Shown here: one piece after another, positions 25,496 through 35,295 of the stretch | Numbering within the stretch: the first letter of the stretch is position 1 | Layout: each line of letters starts with the position of its first letter | DNA from: Microbacterium sp. Clip185 | GTDB lineage: Bacteria > Actinomycetota > Actinomycetes > Actinomycetales > Microbacteriaceae | Length of the DNA: 64,000 nucleotides | Direction: 5' to 3' | Assembly (NCBI RefSeq): GCF_028743715.1 | Contig: NZ_CP117996.1 | Span: 1,178,001-1,242,000, forward strand | The notes under the pieces: generated by a model | Seen by the model: the letters and a program-made list of their open reading frames with translations, nothing else | The model's database searches: none | What the model was told of the DNA's origin: nothing | Translations under genes and position numbers: made by a program

Positions 25496-27189
25496 TCGAG
25501 GAGATGCGCCTGCGAGAGCTCGGTGTCATCGCCGACGCGACGCTGCCCATGGGGCCGGGCTTCACCGCCATCACCGGCGAGACCGGTGCGGGCAAGACCA
25601 TGGTCGTCACCGGACTCGGCCTGCTCCTGGGCGCGCGTGCCGACTCGGGTGTCGTGCGTTCGGGCGCACCCGCCGCGGCCGTCGAGGGCGTCTGGCTGGT
25701 GGATGCCGGAGGCCCGGCGGCCGAGCGCGTGCGCGAGGCCGGCGGAGACCTGGACCCGATCGGCGACGACCGCGCCGAACTCCTTCTCGGCCGCACGCTC
25801 AGCGCCGAGGGGCGCAGCCGTGCCACGGTCGGCGGCAGGTCGGCGCCTGTCGGCGTTCTGACCGATCTCGCCGATCTCCTCGTGGCCGTGCACGGGCAGT
25901 CCGACCAACTGCGCCTGCGCTCCGGCACCGCCCAGCGCGACGCCCTCGACCGGTACGCGGGCCAGAGCGTGTCTGCGCCTCTCGAGGAGTACCGCGGCGC
26001 GTACGAGCGGGTGAGGGCGCTGGATGCGGAGCTCGCCGAGCTGGTGCAGCGCCGCGACGAACGCGCGCGCGAGGCGGAGCAGTTGCGCGCGGATCTCGCC
26101 GACATCGACGCCGCAGCACCGCAGCCGGGAGAGGACGTGCAGCTGGCAGCCCGCGCCGAGCTGCTCGCGAACGTGGAGGAGCTCCGCGCCGCCGCGGCCC
26201 TCGCGCACGAGGCACTCGCCAGCGAACAGGACGCGCCCGACGCGTCCACGCTCGTCGCCGAGGCGCGGCGCGCTCTGGAACGCGTCTCCGACGCCGATCC
26301 CGCCGTCGCGGCGATGGCCGAGCAGGCCGCCGAGATCTCCTACCGGATCGTGGATCTCGCCGGCACCGTCGCGGGGTATCTGGCCGATCTCGACGAGACG
26401 GGGCCCGCGGAACTCGCCGCGGTCGAGGAGCGCCGCAGCATCCTCGCCGGGCTTGTGCGCGCCCACGGCAGTCTGGAAGCCGCACTGACACTCGCCGCCG
26501 ACGGAGCGGACCGTCTTGCCGAGCTCGATGACGACGATTCGCGCGTCGAGCGGCTGAACACCGAACGCGCGGAGGTCGTCGAGCGTCTCGACGCCGCGGC
26601 CGCCGCCCTCACCGCGGCGCGCCGAGAGGCCGCGGGACGGCTCGCAGCCGCCGTCACCGAGGAGCTTCACGCCCTCGCCCTCCCCGACGCCCGCGTCGAC
26701 GTCCAGGTGAGCGAGGCCCCGGCCTCCGCCGCGGGACGCGACGAGATCGCGATCCTGCTCGCCCCGCATCCGGGCGCAGCTCCGCGGCCCGTGTCGAAGG
26801 GGGCGTCGGGCGGAGAACTCAGCCGCGTCATGCTCGCGATCGAGGTCGTGATCGCCGCGACCGACCCGGTGCCCACGTTCGTCTTCGATGAGGTGGATGC
26901 GGGAATCGGCGGCGCCGCCGCCATCGAAGTGGGGCGGCGCCTGGCGCGCCTCGCCGAGACATCGCAGGTCATCGTCGTGACCCACCTCGCCCAGGTCGCG
27001 GCGTTCGCAACGAACCACCTCAGCGTCGTGAAGCAGAACGACGGCTCCGTCACCCAGTCGAGCGTGAGACGCCTCGCGGGGGCCGAACGTGAAGCGGAGA
27101 TGGCGCGACTGCTGTCGGGTTTGGCAGACTCCGACGCAGCACTCACCCACGCGAGGGAGCTGCTCGCGCTCGCCGGTCCCGCCCACTGA
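25492..27189 (+). CDS. recN: DNA repair ATPase RecN
   Basis: An SMC-like ATPase acting in double-strand break repair. The 565-aa protein carries Walker A GETGAGKT (about 25-32), a central coiled coil (~residues 165-440, Glu/Ala/Arg/Leu-rich), the signature SGGELSRVMLAIE and Walker B TFVFDEVDAGIGG, with a final VVTHLAQVAAFA. The GTG overlaps the nadK stop. No LexA box was identified by eye, so SOS control cannot be stated. Confidence 0.94.
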   Translation: MIEEMRLRELGVIADATLPMGPGFTAITGETGAGKTMVVTGLGLLLGARADSGVVRSGAPAAAVEGVWLVDAGGPAAERVREAGGDLDPIGDDRAELLLGRTLSAEGRSRATVGGRSAPVGVLTDLADLLVAVHGQSDQLRLRSGTAQRDALDRYAGQSVSAPLEEYRGAYERVRALDAELAELVQRRDERAREAEQLRADLADIDAAAPQPGEDVQLAARAELLANVEELRAAAALAHEALASEQDAPDASTLVAEARRALERVSDADPAVAAMAEQAAEISYRIVDLAGTVAGYLADLDETGPAELAAVEERRSILAGLVRAHGSLEAALTLAADGADRLAELDDDDSRVERLNTERAEVVERLDAAAAALTAARREAAGRLAAAVTEELHALALPDARVDVQVSEAPASAAGRDEIAILLAPHPGAAPRPVSKGASGGELSRVMLAIEVVIAATDPVPTFVFDEVDAGIGGAAAIEVGRRLARLAETSQVIVVTHLAQVAAFATNHLSVVKQNDGSVTQSSVRRLAGAEREAEMARLLSGLADSDAALTHARELLALAGPAH

Positions 27190-27195
27190 TAGGAT
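27190..27195 (+). promoter_or_regulatory. -10 box of pyrG
   Basis: TAGGAT begins one base after the recN stop and ends 8 nt before the GTG at 27204; no Shine-Dalgarno sequence lies between. A leaderless or nearly leaderless pyrG transcript is the likely result. Confidence 0.45.
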
Positions 27196-27203
27196 AGAAG
27201 CCC

Positions 27204-28913
27204 GTGACGAACTCTTCCGGCTCAGGCCTCTCCCACGGTACGAACAACGACGACACCACCAAGCACATCTTCGTGACGGGCGGTGTCGTCTCCTCGTTGG
27301 GCAAGGGCCTGACCGCCGCCAGTCTCGGCAATCTGCTCACGGCTCGGGGCTTGCGCGTCGTGATGCAGAAGCTCGACCCGTACCTGAACGTCGACCCGGG
27401 AACGATGAACCCGTTCCAGCACGGCGAGGTCTTCGTCACCGACGACGGCGCCGAGACCGACCTCGACATCGGGCACTACGAGCGCTTCCTCGACATCGAA
27501 CTGAGCCAGGCTGCCAACGTCACGACCGGTCAGATCTACTCGCAGGTCATCGCCCGCGAGCGCCGCGGCGAGTACCTCGGCGACACGGTGCAGGTCATCC
27601 CGCACATCACCGACGAGATCAAGCGTCGGATGCGGCTGCAGGCCAGCGAGTCGCCCAAACCCGACGTGATCATCACCGAGGTCGGGGGCACCGTCGGCGA
27701 CATCGAGTCCCAGCCGTTCCTCGAGGCGGCACGTCAGCTGCGCCACGAGCTCGGCCGCGACACCGTGTTCTTCGTGCACGTCTCGCTCGTGCCGTTCATG
27801 GGTGCGTCGGGTGAGCAGAAGACCAAGCCGACGCAGCACTCGGTCGCAGCTCTGCGCTCGATCGGTATCCAGCCCGACGCGCTGGTGCTGCGCAGCGACC
27901 GTCCCGTCACGGACGCCAACAAGCGCAAGATCGCCCTGATGTGCGACGTCGACGTCGAGGGCGTCATCAACACCGTCGACCTGCCGAGCATCTACGACAT
28001 CCCCTCCACGCTCAACGAGCAGGGCCTGGACGCGTACATCGCGCGCCGGCTCGGGCTGAGCGAGAAGGCGGCGGAGGTCGACTGGTCGCGCTGGCAGCAG
28101 GTGCTCAACGCCGTGCACAACCCCAAGCACGACGTCACCATCGGTCTCGTCGGCAAGTACATCGACCTTCCCGACGCCTACCTGTCTGTCACCGAGGCGT
28201 TGAAGGCCGGCGGCTTCGCGCACGAGACCCACGTCAACATCCGGTGGATCCCCTCCGACACCTGCGAGACCCCGGAGGGTGCTGCGGCCGCGCTCGCGGA
28301 CGTCGACGGCATCGTCGTGCCCGGCGGATTCGGCATCCGCGGCATCGAGGGCAAGCTCGGTGCTCTGCGCTTCGCGCGCGAGCAGGGCATCCCCACGCTC
28401 GGCATCTGCCTCGGCCTGCAGTGCATGGTCATCGAGTACGCCCGCACGATGGCGGGCCTCGAGGGTGCGTCCTCGAGCGAGTTCGACCCCGACACCGTGC
28501 ACCCCGTCGTCGCCACGATGGCCGAGCAGGTCGACATCCTCGACCACGGCGACCTGGGCGGCACGATGCGACTGGGGCTGTACCCCGCCGACCTCGCCGA
28601 GGGCTCGATCGCCGCGGAGGTCTACGGATCGAACCGCGCCTCCGAGCGCCACCGCCACCGCTATGAGGTCAACAACGCGTACCGCGAGCAGCTCGCGGAT
28701 GCCGGTCTCGTCTTCTCGGGGCTGAACCCCGACCTCGGTCTCGTCGAGTACGTCGAGCTGCCGCGAGACGTGCACCCGTATTACATCGCCACCCAGGCTC
28801 ACCCCGAGCTTCGCTCGCGGCCGACGGCTCCGCATCCGCTGTTCCGCGGGCTGGTCGGCGCGGCGCTGGACCGTCACCGCGCGAGCGAGCTGTTCGACGT
28901 CGAGAACGCGTGA
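27204..28913 (+). CDS. pyrG: CTP synthase
   Basis: PyrG aminates UTP to CTP with ATP and glutamine. The 569-aa protein has an N-terminal synthetase domain ([20 protein letters not shown] with the P-loop, then the UTP/Mg site in [20 protein letters not shown]) and a C-terminal class I glutamine amidotransferase domain with the nucleophile Cys in GICLGLQCM and the His/Glu pair near HPELRS. The GTG is chosen from the -10 box and family length; an N-terminal extension of ~15 residues ([18 protein letters not shown]) precedes the core. The next gene begins 13 nt downstream. Confidence 0.96.
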   Translation: MTNSSGSGLSHGTNNDDTTKHIFVTGGVVSSLGKGLTAASLGNLLTARGLRVVMQKLDPYLNVDPGTMNPFQHGEVFVTDDGAETDLDIGHYERFLDIELSQAANVTTGQIYSQVIARERRGEYLGDTVQVIPHITDEIKRRMRLQASESPKPDVIITEVGGTVGDIESQPFLEAARQLRHELGRDTVFFVHVSLVPFMGASGEQKTKPTQHSVAALRSIGIQPDALVLRSDRPVTDANKRKIALMCDVDVEGVINTVDLPSIYDIPSTLNEQGLDAYIARRLGLSEKAAEVDWSRWQQVLNAVHNPKHDVTIGLVGKYIDLPDAYLSVTEALKAGGFAHETHVNIRWIPSDTCETPEGAAAALADVDGIVVPGGFGIRGIEGKLGALRFAREQGIPTLGICLGLQCMVIEYARTMAGLEGASSSEFDPDTVHPVVATMAEQVDILDHGDLGGTMRLGLYPADLAEGSIAAEVYGSNRASERHRHRYEVNNAYREQLADAGLVFSGLNPDLGLVEYVELPRDVHPYYIATQAHPELRSRPTAPHPLFRGLVGAALDRHRASELFDVENA

Positions 28914-28926
28914 GCGGGGCGCGGCC

Positions 28927-29496
28927 GTGATCGAGGACGAGCGGTTCGACGGCGAGGTCGTCGACACGAGCGTGGTCTTCCACGGCCGCGTCTGGGACGT
29001 GCGCTCGGATGTGGTGCGCTACGGCGACGGCGAGATCGTGCGCGACTACGTCGACCACACCGGCGCCGCCGCTGTCGTGGCCGTCGACGACGAGCACCGT
29101 GTGCTGCTCATCCAGCAGTACCGGCATCCGATCCGTCACCGCGATTGGGAGATCCCGGCGGGTCTGCTCGACGTGGCGGGGGAGAGCCCTGCCCAAACCG
29201 CCCGTCGCGAGCTCGCGGAGGAGGTGGACCTCGCCGCGGGCAGCCTCGAGCCGCTCGTGAGCCTGTTCACGAGCCCCGGCGGCAGCGACGAGATCGTCCA
29301 CGTCTTCCTCGCACGCGACCTCGTGCAGCTGAGCGTCCACGAGCGCACCGACGAGGAGGCGGACATCGTCGCGCAGTGGGTGCCGCTGAGCGAGGTCGTC
29401 GATGCGATCCTGGCCGGGAGCGTGCGCAACGGCATCCTCATCTCGGGCGTGCTCGCCGCGGCCGAACGGCTCCGCCGGGACGACACGGTCGGCTGA
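28927..29496 (+). CDS. NUDIX hydrolase, ADP-ribose pyrophosphatase type
   Basis: A 189-aa enzyme probably hydrolysing ADP-ribose or similar nucleoside diphosphate derivatives. The Nudix box is complete (G in [12 protein letters not shown], then [10 protein letters not shown]). The upstream [21 protein letters not shown] segment is typical of the ADP-ribose pyrophosphatase group. The GTG is 13 nt after pyrG and the stop is directly followed by xerD. pyrG-NUDIX-xerD is a common actinobacterial order. Confidence 0.9.
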   Translation: MIEDERFDGEVVDTSVVFHGRVWDVRSDVVRYGDGEIVRDYVDHTGAAAVVAVDDEHRVLLIQQYRHPIRHRDWEIPAGLLDVAGESPAQTARRELAEEVDLAAGSLEPLVSLFTSPGGSDEIVHVFLARDLVQLSVHERTDEEADIVAQWVPLSEVVDAILAGSVRNGILISGVLAAAERLRRDDTVG

Positions 29497-29497
29497 G

Positions 29498-30421
29498 ATG
29501 CGCATCGGCCGCGCGGTCGAGGTGTACCTGCGTCACGTGACGATCGAGCGCGGGTTGGCACCGCACACCGTCGACGCCTACCGCCGGGACCTGGCGACCT
29601 ATGCCGCATGGCTCGCCGAACGAGGCATCGACGACGTCGACGAGGTGGATGCGGCGCTGGTCGCGGCGTTCGCGGCGGAGAAGGCGTCGGCCGAGCCGCG
29701 GCCGGCCGCATCCAGCCTCGCCCGCCTGCAGTCCTCGGTCCGCGGCCTGCACCGCTTCCTCATGCGCGAGGGGATCCGCGAGGACGACCCCGCGCAGGAT
29801 CTTCGCCCGCCCAAGCTCGCACAGCGGCTTCCGAAGGCGTTGACGATCGAGCAGGTCGAACGCCTGCTGGACGCATCCGGTCCCGCGCCCGGGCAGGCCG
29901 AGACAGCCACATCCGTGCAGCTTCGCGACCGCGCGCTCGTCGAGCTGCTCTATGCGACGGGTGCGCGCGTGTCGGAGATCGTGCAACTCGACGTGGACGA
30001 CCTCACCCATGGCGAAGTGCTGCGGGTGCGTGGCAAGGGGTCGAAGGAGCGCATCGTGCCGGTCGGCTCCTACGCCCGCGCCGCGGTCGACGCCTACCTC
30101 ACCCGCGCCCGGCCGGAGCTGGCCCGCCGCGGCCGGGGGACCCCGCGCCTCTTCCTGGGTGCGCGAGGGGCGGCGCTGTCGCGGCAGAGCGCGTGGGCCG
30201 TTCTGCAACAGGCGGCAGAGGGTGCCGGGCTCGAGGCCCATGTCTCCCCGCACACGCTGCGTCACTCGTTCGCGACGCACCTGCTGCAGGGCGGGGCAGA
30301 TGTGCGTGTGGTGCAGGAACTGCTCGGTCACTCGTCGGTTGCGACCACCCAGATCTACACGCACGTGAGCGTCGACGCGCTCCGTGACGTCTACGCGGCG
30401 GCCCACCCCCGCGCGCGCTGA
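29498..30421 (+). CDS. xerD: Tyrosine recombinase XerD
   Basis: XerD resolves chromosome dimers at dif with XerC. The 307-aa protein has the N-terminal SAM-like core-binding domain (residues ~1-90) and the catalytic residues Arg157 (ATGARVSE), Lys183 (GKGSKER), His252 and Arg255 (HTLRH), His278 (LLGHSS) and the nucleophile Tyr287 (TTQIYTHV). Length and position after pyrG and a NUDIX gene support housekeeping XerD rather than a phage or island integrase. Confidence 0.94.
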   Translation: MRIGRAVEVYLRHVTIERGLAPHTVDAYRRDLATYAAWLAERGIDDVDEVDAALVAAFAAEKASAEPRPAASSLARLQSSVRGLHRFLMREGIREDDPAQDLRPPKLAQRLPKALTIEQVERLLDASGPAPGQAETATSVQLRDRALVELLYATGARVSEIVQLDVDDLTHGEVLRVRGKGSKERIVPVGSYARAAVDAYLTRARPELARRGRGTPRLFLGARGAALSRQSAWAVLQQAAEGAGLEAHVSPHTLRHSFATHLLQGGADVRVVQELLGHSSVATTQIYTHVSVDALRDVYAAAHPRAR

Positions 30422-30483
30422 GCCACATGCCCCCGTCGGCGTCGCCGGGCGGATAGACACGGCTACGCGGCCTGCGGGGTCGC

Positions 30484-31722
30484 GTGCGCCCGCGCATCAT
30501 CGGAGAGGTGAGGAGACTGCGCCGCACCCCGGCGGGGGAGGACGCCTCGGAGCGTCCTGGCTTCGCGTACCTGCCGGCCGACACCGTGTACCTGGATGCG
30601 GCGTGCCAGTCGATGCGTCCCGCTCCGGTCATCGAGGCGCTCGACGCGTACTTCCGCACGCTGAACGCCTGCGGCGGGCGCTCTTCCTACGAGAGCGCCA
30701 GGCAGGTGGATACCGGTGTCGCCGACACGCGCGCCGCAGTGCTGCGCGCGCTGGGGTTGACCTCCCGCACGCACGCGGTGTCGTTCACGCTGAACACGAC
30801 CTACGGTCTGAACCTGCTTCTGACGCAGATGCCGGCCGGGCGGTTCCGCCGGGTGGTCACGACGGTGACCGAGCACAACGCCGTCTTCCTCAGCACGATC
30901 GCCTTCGCTCGCGCCCACGGAATCGATCGTGTGGTGCTGGAGCGCGACGCCCTCGGAGCGCTCATGTACCGCGACGCCGACCTCACGGGTGCCCTCGTCG
31001 TCGTGTCGGCGCAGAACAACGTGGACGGCGCCGTCACCGCGGATCTCGCTGGTCTCGTCGCCGACACGCACCGGCTCGGCGGGGCGGTGATCGTCGATGC
31101 CGCCCAGGCGATGGCGCACGCGCCCGAAGTCCTGCGAGGCCTGGCCGCCGATGCGATCTGTTTCTCGGCCCACAAGGCGTACGGCCCGTCGCTGGGTGTC
31201 GTCGTCGCATTGCGCTCCCTGCTGATGTCGCTCGAGATCGGATTCGTCGGCGGCGGCCAGGTGGCCGAGGTCACCGCGGAGGACTTCGTCCTGCTCGACG
31301 AGCCGCACACCCGTCTGGAGCCGGGTCTGCAGGCGTGGGGGGAGATCCTCGCCTTCGGTGCGGCGCTCCGGTGGCGGGAGGCATATGCGCATGCCGCGGG
31401 GGAGTCGGTGGAGCAGCGCGAGCGCCGGCTCACCCGTTCGCTGCGCGAGGGGCTCAGGGAGATGCCGAACCTGACGGTCTTCGGCGATCCCGACGGCGCG
31501 CTCGTGCCGCTTCGCGCCCACCGCGTCGACAGCAACCGGCTGGCGGTCTTCCTCTCGAAAGCCGGGATCTCGGCACGCAGCGGCTATTTCTGCGCGCACT
31601 ACTGGCTGCGCGAGCGCGAGCGGGTCGAACCGCTCCTGCGCTTCAGCCTGGGGGCGCACAACACCGAACAGGACGTCGCGCGCTGTCTCGACGTGCTCGG
31701 CCGGATGCTGAGGGGGCTCTGA
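30484..31722 (+). CDS. Cysteine-desulfurase-like class V aminotransferase
   Basis: A 412-aa fold-type I PLP enzyme. It keeps the group II cysteine desulfurase landmarks: TEHN (129-132, EHHSN-like), Asp205/Gln208 in VDAAQAM, the Schiff-base Lys231 in SAHKAYGP, and a Cys370 in ARSGYFCAHYW matching the catalytic Cys loop RxGxxCA of SufS/CsdA. It is therefore likely a desulfurase or cysteine-using lyase and not an ordinary aminotransferase. No suf or isc genes are nearby. GTG 30484 is the longest plausible start; GTG 30508 is an alternative. Its stop abuts the next gene, which encodes an extracytoplasmic thioredoxin-like protein. Confidence 0.8.
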   Translation: MRPRIIGEVRRLRRTPAGEDASERPGFAYLPADTVYLDAACQSMRPAPVIEALDAYFRTLNACGGRSSYESARQVDTGVADTRAAVLRALGLTSRTHAVSFTLNTTYGLNLLLTQMPAGRFRRVVTTVTEHNAVFLSTIAFARAHGIDRVVLERDALGALMYRDADLTGALVVVSAQNNVDGAVTADLAGLVADTHRLGGAVIVDAAQAMAHAPEVLRGLAADAICFSAHKAYGPSLGVVVALRSLLMSLEIGFVGGGQVAEVTAEDFVLLDEPHTRLEPGLQAWGEILAFGAALRWREAYAHAAGESVEQRERRLTRSLREGLREMPNLTVFGDPDGALVPLRAHRVDSNRLAVFLSKAGISARSGYFCAHYWLRERERVEPLLRFSLGAHNTEQDVARCLDVLGRMLRGL

Positions 31723-32802
31723 ATGCTCTGCATCGCGGCGTTCCTCGTGCTGCTCGTGCTCGCGGCCGTCTCAGCGAAGTACCGCCGGTTGCTCGGCACC
31801 GCTTGGCGGTGCGTCACCCGGCGCGTGACGTTCCGTCCCTGCGACACCTCGTTCCGCGAGGACGTGAAGAACAGCATGCTCGCCCCGCTTGCGGTGCGCG
31901 CGCCCAGACTCGTGAAGCCGGCCAGCATCGCGATCGAGGTCACCGCCTGGATCATGGTGCTCTCGCTCGTCGTGAGCCTGTACATCGTCGGCAAGAGCGG
32001 GCTCAACCTCTTCGTCTACGGCACCTGCAACCCGCAGGACACGCAGGCCTGCAGCCTCTCGGCGGGCGCGTGCAGCATCGACGCCGGCGCAGACGACTTC
32101 GGCTCGGCCCTCGGCAAGGGGGACGTCATCGGCGCCTTCGCCGCGGAGTTCCGCTCCCTCGGCAAGACCTTCGACGCGTTGCCCAGTCGACTGAAGGACT
32201 GGGACGCCCGGGAGTACCTCCCCGAGGCCGCGAGCTACGCCGGGGGATACCGGGAGGGCCTTCCGGTGGCGGTCGAGGTGATCGATCCGGGATGCCGCTT
32301 CTGCGCCGAGCTCTTCCGCAACATCCAGAGCGCCGGCTTCGCCGACGGGCAGAACCTCGCCTACATCCCGTATCCGATCGGACCCGACGCCGCTCCCAAG
32401 TTCACGAACTCGCCGCTCATCACCGACTACCTCACCGCGATCCGGCTCACGGAGGAGGGCGATGTCCCGCGCGCGGGAGGCACGGATTGGCGGATCCTCG
32501 CGCACATCTTCACGGGCGAGCGCGCCGACGGCGTCGCCTGGCAGACGTGGTTCAACGAGCAGGCGAGCGCCCAGGAGGCCGAGACGCAGCTGCAGGATTG
32601 GCTCGCCGAATCCGGCTACGACGCTTCCCGCATCCAGGAGGTGGCGCGCCTCGCGGCATCCGACGAGGTGCACGAGATCGTCGCCGCGGGCAAGCGTGTC
32701 GTCGAGGAGGAGATCCGCACCGCCACCGTTCCCACCCTGATCGCGGACGGCGCCCTGCACCCCGGCGTGGTGTCGGTCGACCAGCTGCGGGGGATGCGGT
32801 GA
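31723..32802 (+). CDS. Membrane-anchored thioredoxin-fold protein with CxxC
   Basis: A 359-aa protein. Helix 1 (residues ~1-17) and helix 2 (~68-89) flank a basic loop with CxRxVTFRPCD (Cys30, Cys40), which places the loop in the cytoplasm and the rest outside. Three Cys at 102, 110 and 117 follow helix 2. The C-terminal domain has a DPGCRFCAEL motif (Cys191, Cys194), the CxxC site of thioredoxin/DsbA-like folds, followed by a helical insertion and an (I/V)PTLI-type segment typical of the cis-Pro loop. It is likely a thiol-disulfide exchange protein at the outer membrane face. Start ATG directly follows the upstream stop; 66 nt separate it from the VKOR gene. Confidence 0.72.
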   Translation: MLCIAAFLVLLVLAAVSAKYRRLLGTAWRCVTRRVTFRPCDTSFREDVKNSMLAPLAVRAPRLVKPASIAIEVTAWIMVLSLVVSLYIVGKSGLNLFVYGTCNPQDTQACSLSAGACSIDAGADDFGSALGKGDVIGAFAAEFRSLGKTFDALPSRLKDWDAREYLPEAASYAGGYREGLPVAVEVIDPGCRFCAELFRNIQSAGFADGQNLAYIPYPIGPDAAPKFTNSPLITDYLTAIRLTEEGDVPRAGGTDWRILAHIFTGERADGVAWQTWFNEQASAQEAETQLQDWLAESGYDASRIQEVARLAASDEVHEIVAAGKRVVEEEIRTATVPTLIADGALHPGVVSVDQLRGMR

Positions 32803-32868
32803 GCGGAGCCGGGTTAGTCACGGCTCCGGCGACCCCCGAGAGCCGCCCGCCGCGCGCACACTGAGCGC

Positions 32869-33465
32869 ATGAGCGTTCCCACCGCGCCCCCGTCTCGCGC
32901 GCTCGCCGTCTTCTGGATCATCGCCGGCCTGCTCGGCTGGGCGGTCTCGTTCCTCCTGTACCTCGAGTACATCGGGCAGCTGCGCGGAGTCGACCCACTG
33001 GTGTCGTGCCAGCTGAGCGTGATCGTGACCTGCGGACCCAACCTGCTCTCGCCCGGCGGCAACCTTCTCGGCTTCAGCAACTCGATCATCGGCGTGGTGC
33101 TGTTCCTCGGCCCGATCTACGCCGGTGTGACGACGCTCGCTGGCGCGACGAGCCTGAGGCGCTGGTACTGGCGCACGTACATGGCCTTCATCGCCGCGGC
33201 CTTCGTCTTCGTGCATTTCCTCGCCTACCGGAGCGTCTTCGAGTACGGCTCGCTCTGCCCCTGGTGCATGGTCGTCTGGCTCGTCACCATCCCGCTGTTC
33301 TGGGTCACCCTCGGCTGGAGCGCGCGTGCCGGACTATGGGGCGACCGGATGCGGCCCGTCGGCCGCTGGCTCGCCAGCTGGGCGCCGCTGGTGGCCATCC
33401 TCGACGTCGCGCTGATCGCCCTCGTCGCTCAGCTGCGGTTGGACGCCCTGGGGTCGCTGTTCTGA
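32869..33465 (+). CDS. VKOR family disulfide bond oxidoreductase
   Basis: A 198-aa membrane protein with about five helices. It has the four VKOR cysteines: the shuttle pair Cys47 and Cys55 in the first loop and the active-site CPWC (Cys130, Cys133), plus the conserved FSNSIIG Ser. VKORs reoxidise DsbA-like proteins and pass electrons to quinone, the main disulfide-forming pathway of actinobacteria. Its neighbour at 31723-32802 is the obvious substrate protein. ATG 32869; no clear ribosome binding site. Confidence 0.88.
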   Translation: MSVPTAPPSRALAVFWIIAGLLGWAVSFLLYLEYIGQLRGVDPLVSCQLSVIVTCGPNLLSPGGNLLGFSNSIIGVVLFLGPIYAGVTTLAGATSLRRWYWRTYMAFIAAAFVFVHFLAYRSVFEYGSLCPWCMVVWLVTIPLFWVTLGWSARAGLWGDRMRPVGRWLASWAPLVAILDVALIALVAQLRLDALGSLF

Positions 33466-33569
33466 GCCGACCGCGGCCGCGTCGCGTTACAAACCTGTGA
33501 ATTGTCTAAGCGCATCCCCGTGAGTTCCACTACCGTCGGGCTCACCGGGGAAACGCGAGAGGACACCAC

Positions 33570-35201
33570 GTGACGACATCACGGCCACGAGCCGCCCGTT
33601 TCGGGATCGGTATCGGTATCGGAGCAGCGCTGGCGGTGACCGCCGGCATCGCGCCCGCCGCCGCCGTCGATCCCGCCGATCTGGAGGAACGGGTGACGGT
33701 GGATGCCGTCGTCGGCCACCTGCAGCAGCTGCAGGACATCGCCGATGCGAACGGCGGCAACAGGGCAGCGGGCACCAGCGGCTACGAAGCCAGCGCGGTC
33801 TACATCGAGCAGGCGCTGACCGCGGCGGGGTACACGCCCGAGCGCCAGTACTTCGACGCCGACCTGCAGACGATCGACGCCTACACGCTGACGATCGACG
33901 GATTCGCCACCTCGGACCCGATCGGCATCCCGATGGAGTTCACCCCGAGTACGCCGGCGGGCGGACTCACCGATCTGCCGCTGGTCACACCCGCGGCTCC
34001 CCTCGGCTGCACCGCCGACGACTGGGCCGGCGTGGATGCGGCGGGCGCCATCGCCCTCGTCGCGCGCGGCAGCTGCTCCTTCGCCGAGAAGTCGGCGGCC
34101 GCCGCTGCCGCGGGCGCAGAGGCCGTGATCGTCTACAACAACGAGCCCGGCCCGCTCGAGGGCACCCTCGGCGCTCAGACGCCCGAGCTTGCACCGACGG
34201 TCGGCATCCTGCAGAGCGAGGGCGAGGATCTCCTCGCGGCGCTCGCGAACGGACCCGTCCTCGCCGACCTCGACCTGCAGCAGCACATCGACTCCGTCGA
34301 GACGTTCAACATCCTCGCCGACACGCCCACCGGACGCGACGACAACGTCGTCATGCTCGGTGCCCACCTCGACTCGGTCGAGGACGGCCCCGGTATCAAC
34401 GACAACGGCTCGGGCTCGGCGGCGATCCTGGAGATCGCGCTCCAGCTCGCCGCATCCGGCGAGTTGGAGAACACCGTCCGCTTCGCCTGGTGGGGAGCGG
34501 AGGAGATCGGGCTGCTGGGATCGGCGCACTACGTGGACGATCTCTACGAGACCGGCGGCGATGCCGCGCTCGGCACCATCGCGACCTACCTCAACTTCGA
34601 CATGGTCGCCTCGCCCAACTACGTGATCGCCGTCTACGACGCCGATCAGTCCACGTACGAGGCTCCGGTGGAGGTTCCCGAGGGCTCGATCGCCACGGAG
34701 GCGGCGTTCACGAGCTACTTCGACGCGATCGGCCAGCCCTGGATCGACACCGCCTTCGACGCCCGCAGCGACTACAACGCGTTCATCCTGGCGGGCATCC
34801 CCGCATCCGGGCTGTTCACGGGTGCGGATGACGTCAAGACGGCAGAGCAGGTCGCGCTGTTCGGCGGCACCGAGGGCATCATCATGGACCCGAACTACCA
34901 CACGCCCGCCGACAACATCTCCAACATCAATACGGAAGCGCTCGGCATCATGCTCGGTGCGATGGCCAGCGTCACCGCATCGCTCGCGAACGACACGTCC
35001 GCCGTCAACGGCGTGGCTCCGATCGTCGACCCGGCCCCGGCGGCACCGGTGCCGGCCCCCGAGGTCACCGAGGAGGGGGCTCACCTTCTCGCCGCCTCCG
35101 GTTCGGAGATCTCCGGCGCGTGGATCGGTGGCGGTGTCCTCGCGCTCCTCGTGGGCGGTGTCGTGATGGCGGCCGCCGCACGTCGCCGGCGCACCGTCTG
35201 A
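33570..35201 (+). CDS. Secreted M28 family metallopeptidase with PA domain
   Basis: A 543-aa extracytoplasmic aminopeptidase. A signal peptide covers about residues 1-32 (ending APAAAV). A PA insert (~130-215, containing VALVARGSCSFAEK) precedes the M28 catalytic core with the Zn ligands in GAHLDSV, GINDNGSG, GAEEIGL, the Asp in NFDMV and the His in YHTPADN. The C-terminus has a Pro/Ala-rich spacer, LLAASG, one hydrophobic helix and RRRR, which resembles a class E sortase signal (LAxTG with Ser replacing Thr). It may therefore be attached to the cell wall, but it could also be a plain membrane anchor. Confidence 0.88.
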   Translation: MTTSRPRAARFGIGIGIGAALAVTAGIAPAAAVDPADLEERVTVDAVVGHLQQLQDIADANGGNRAAGTSGYEASAVYIEQALTAAGYTPERQYFDADLQTIDAYTLTIDGFATSDPIGIPMEFTPSTPAGGLTDLPLVTPAAPLGCTADDWAGVDAAGAIALVARGSCSFAEKSAAAAAAGAEAVIVYNNEPGPLEGTLGAQTPELAPTVGILQSEGEDLLAALANGPVLADLDLQQHIDSVETFNILADTPTGRDDNVVMLGAHLDSVEDGPGINDNGSGSAAILEIALQLAASGELENTVRFAWWGAEEIGLLGSAHYVDDLYETGGDAALGTIATYLNFDMVASPNYVIAVYDADQSTYEAPVEVPEGSIATEAAFTSYFDAIGQPWIDTAFDARSDYNAFILAGIPASGLFTGADDVKTAEQVALFGGTEGIIMDPNYHTPADNISNINTEALGIMLGAMASVTASLANDTSAVNGVAPIVDPAPAAPVPAPEVTEEGAHLLAASGSEISGAWIGGGVLALLVGGVVMAAAARRRRTV

Positions 35202-35258
35202 GTAGGGTTCGGGGAGGGGGCTCGGTGCGCCCTCCCCGAACCCGCGCGCTGCCGTCGC

Positions 35259-35264
35259 TAGAAT
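35259..35264 (+). promoter_or_regulatory. -10 box of the parA-scpAB-rluB-tyrA-cmk-der operon
   Basis: TAGAAT lies 31 bp before the parA GTG at 35296. A GCGGGAG ribosome binding site precedes the GTG, so this operon has a conventional leader, unlike many neighbours. Confidence 0.45.
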
Positions 35265-35295
35265 CGATCGAACGACCAAGCAGAGCGGGAGTACG

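Noticed and set aside
29498..30421. xerD as an integrase of a mobile element
   Set aside because: Position after pyrG and NUDIX and length are those of the housekeeping XerD; no att sites or phage genes nearby.
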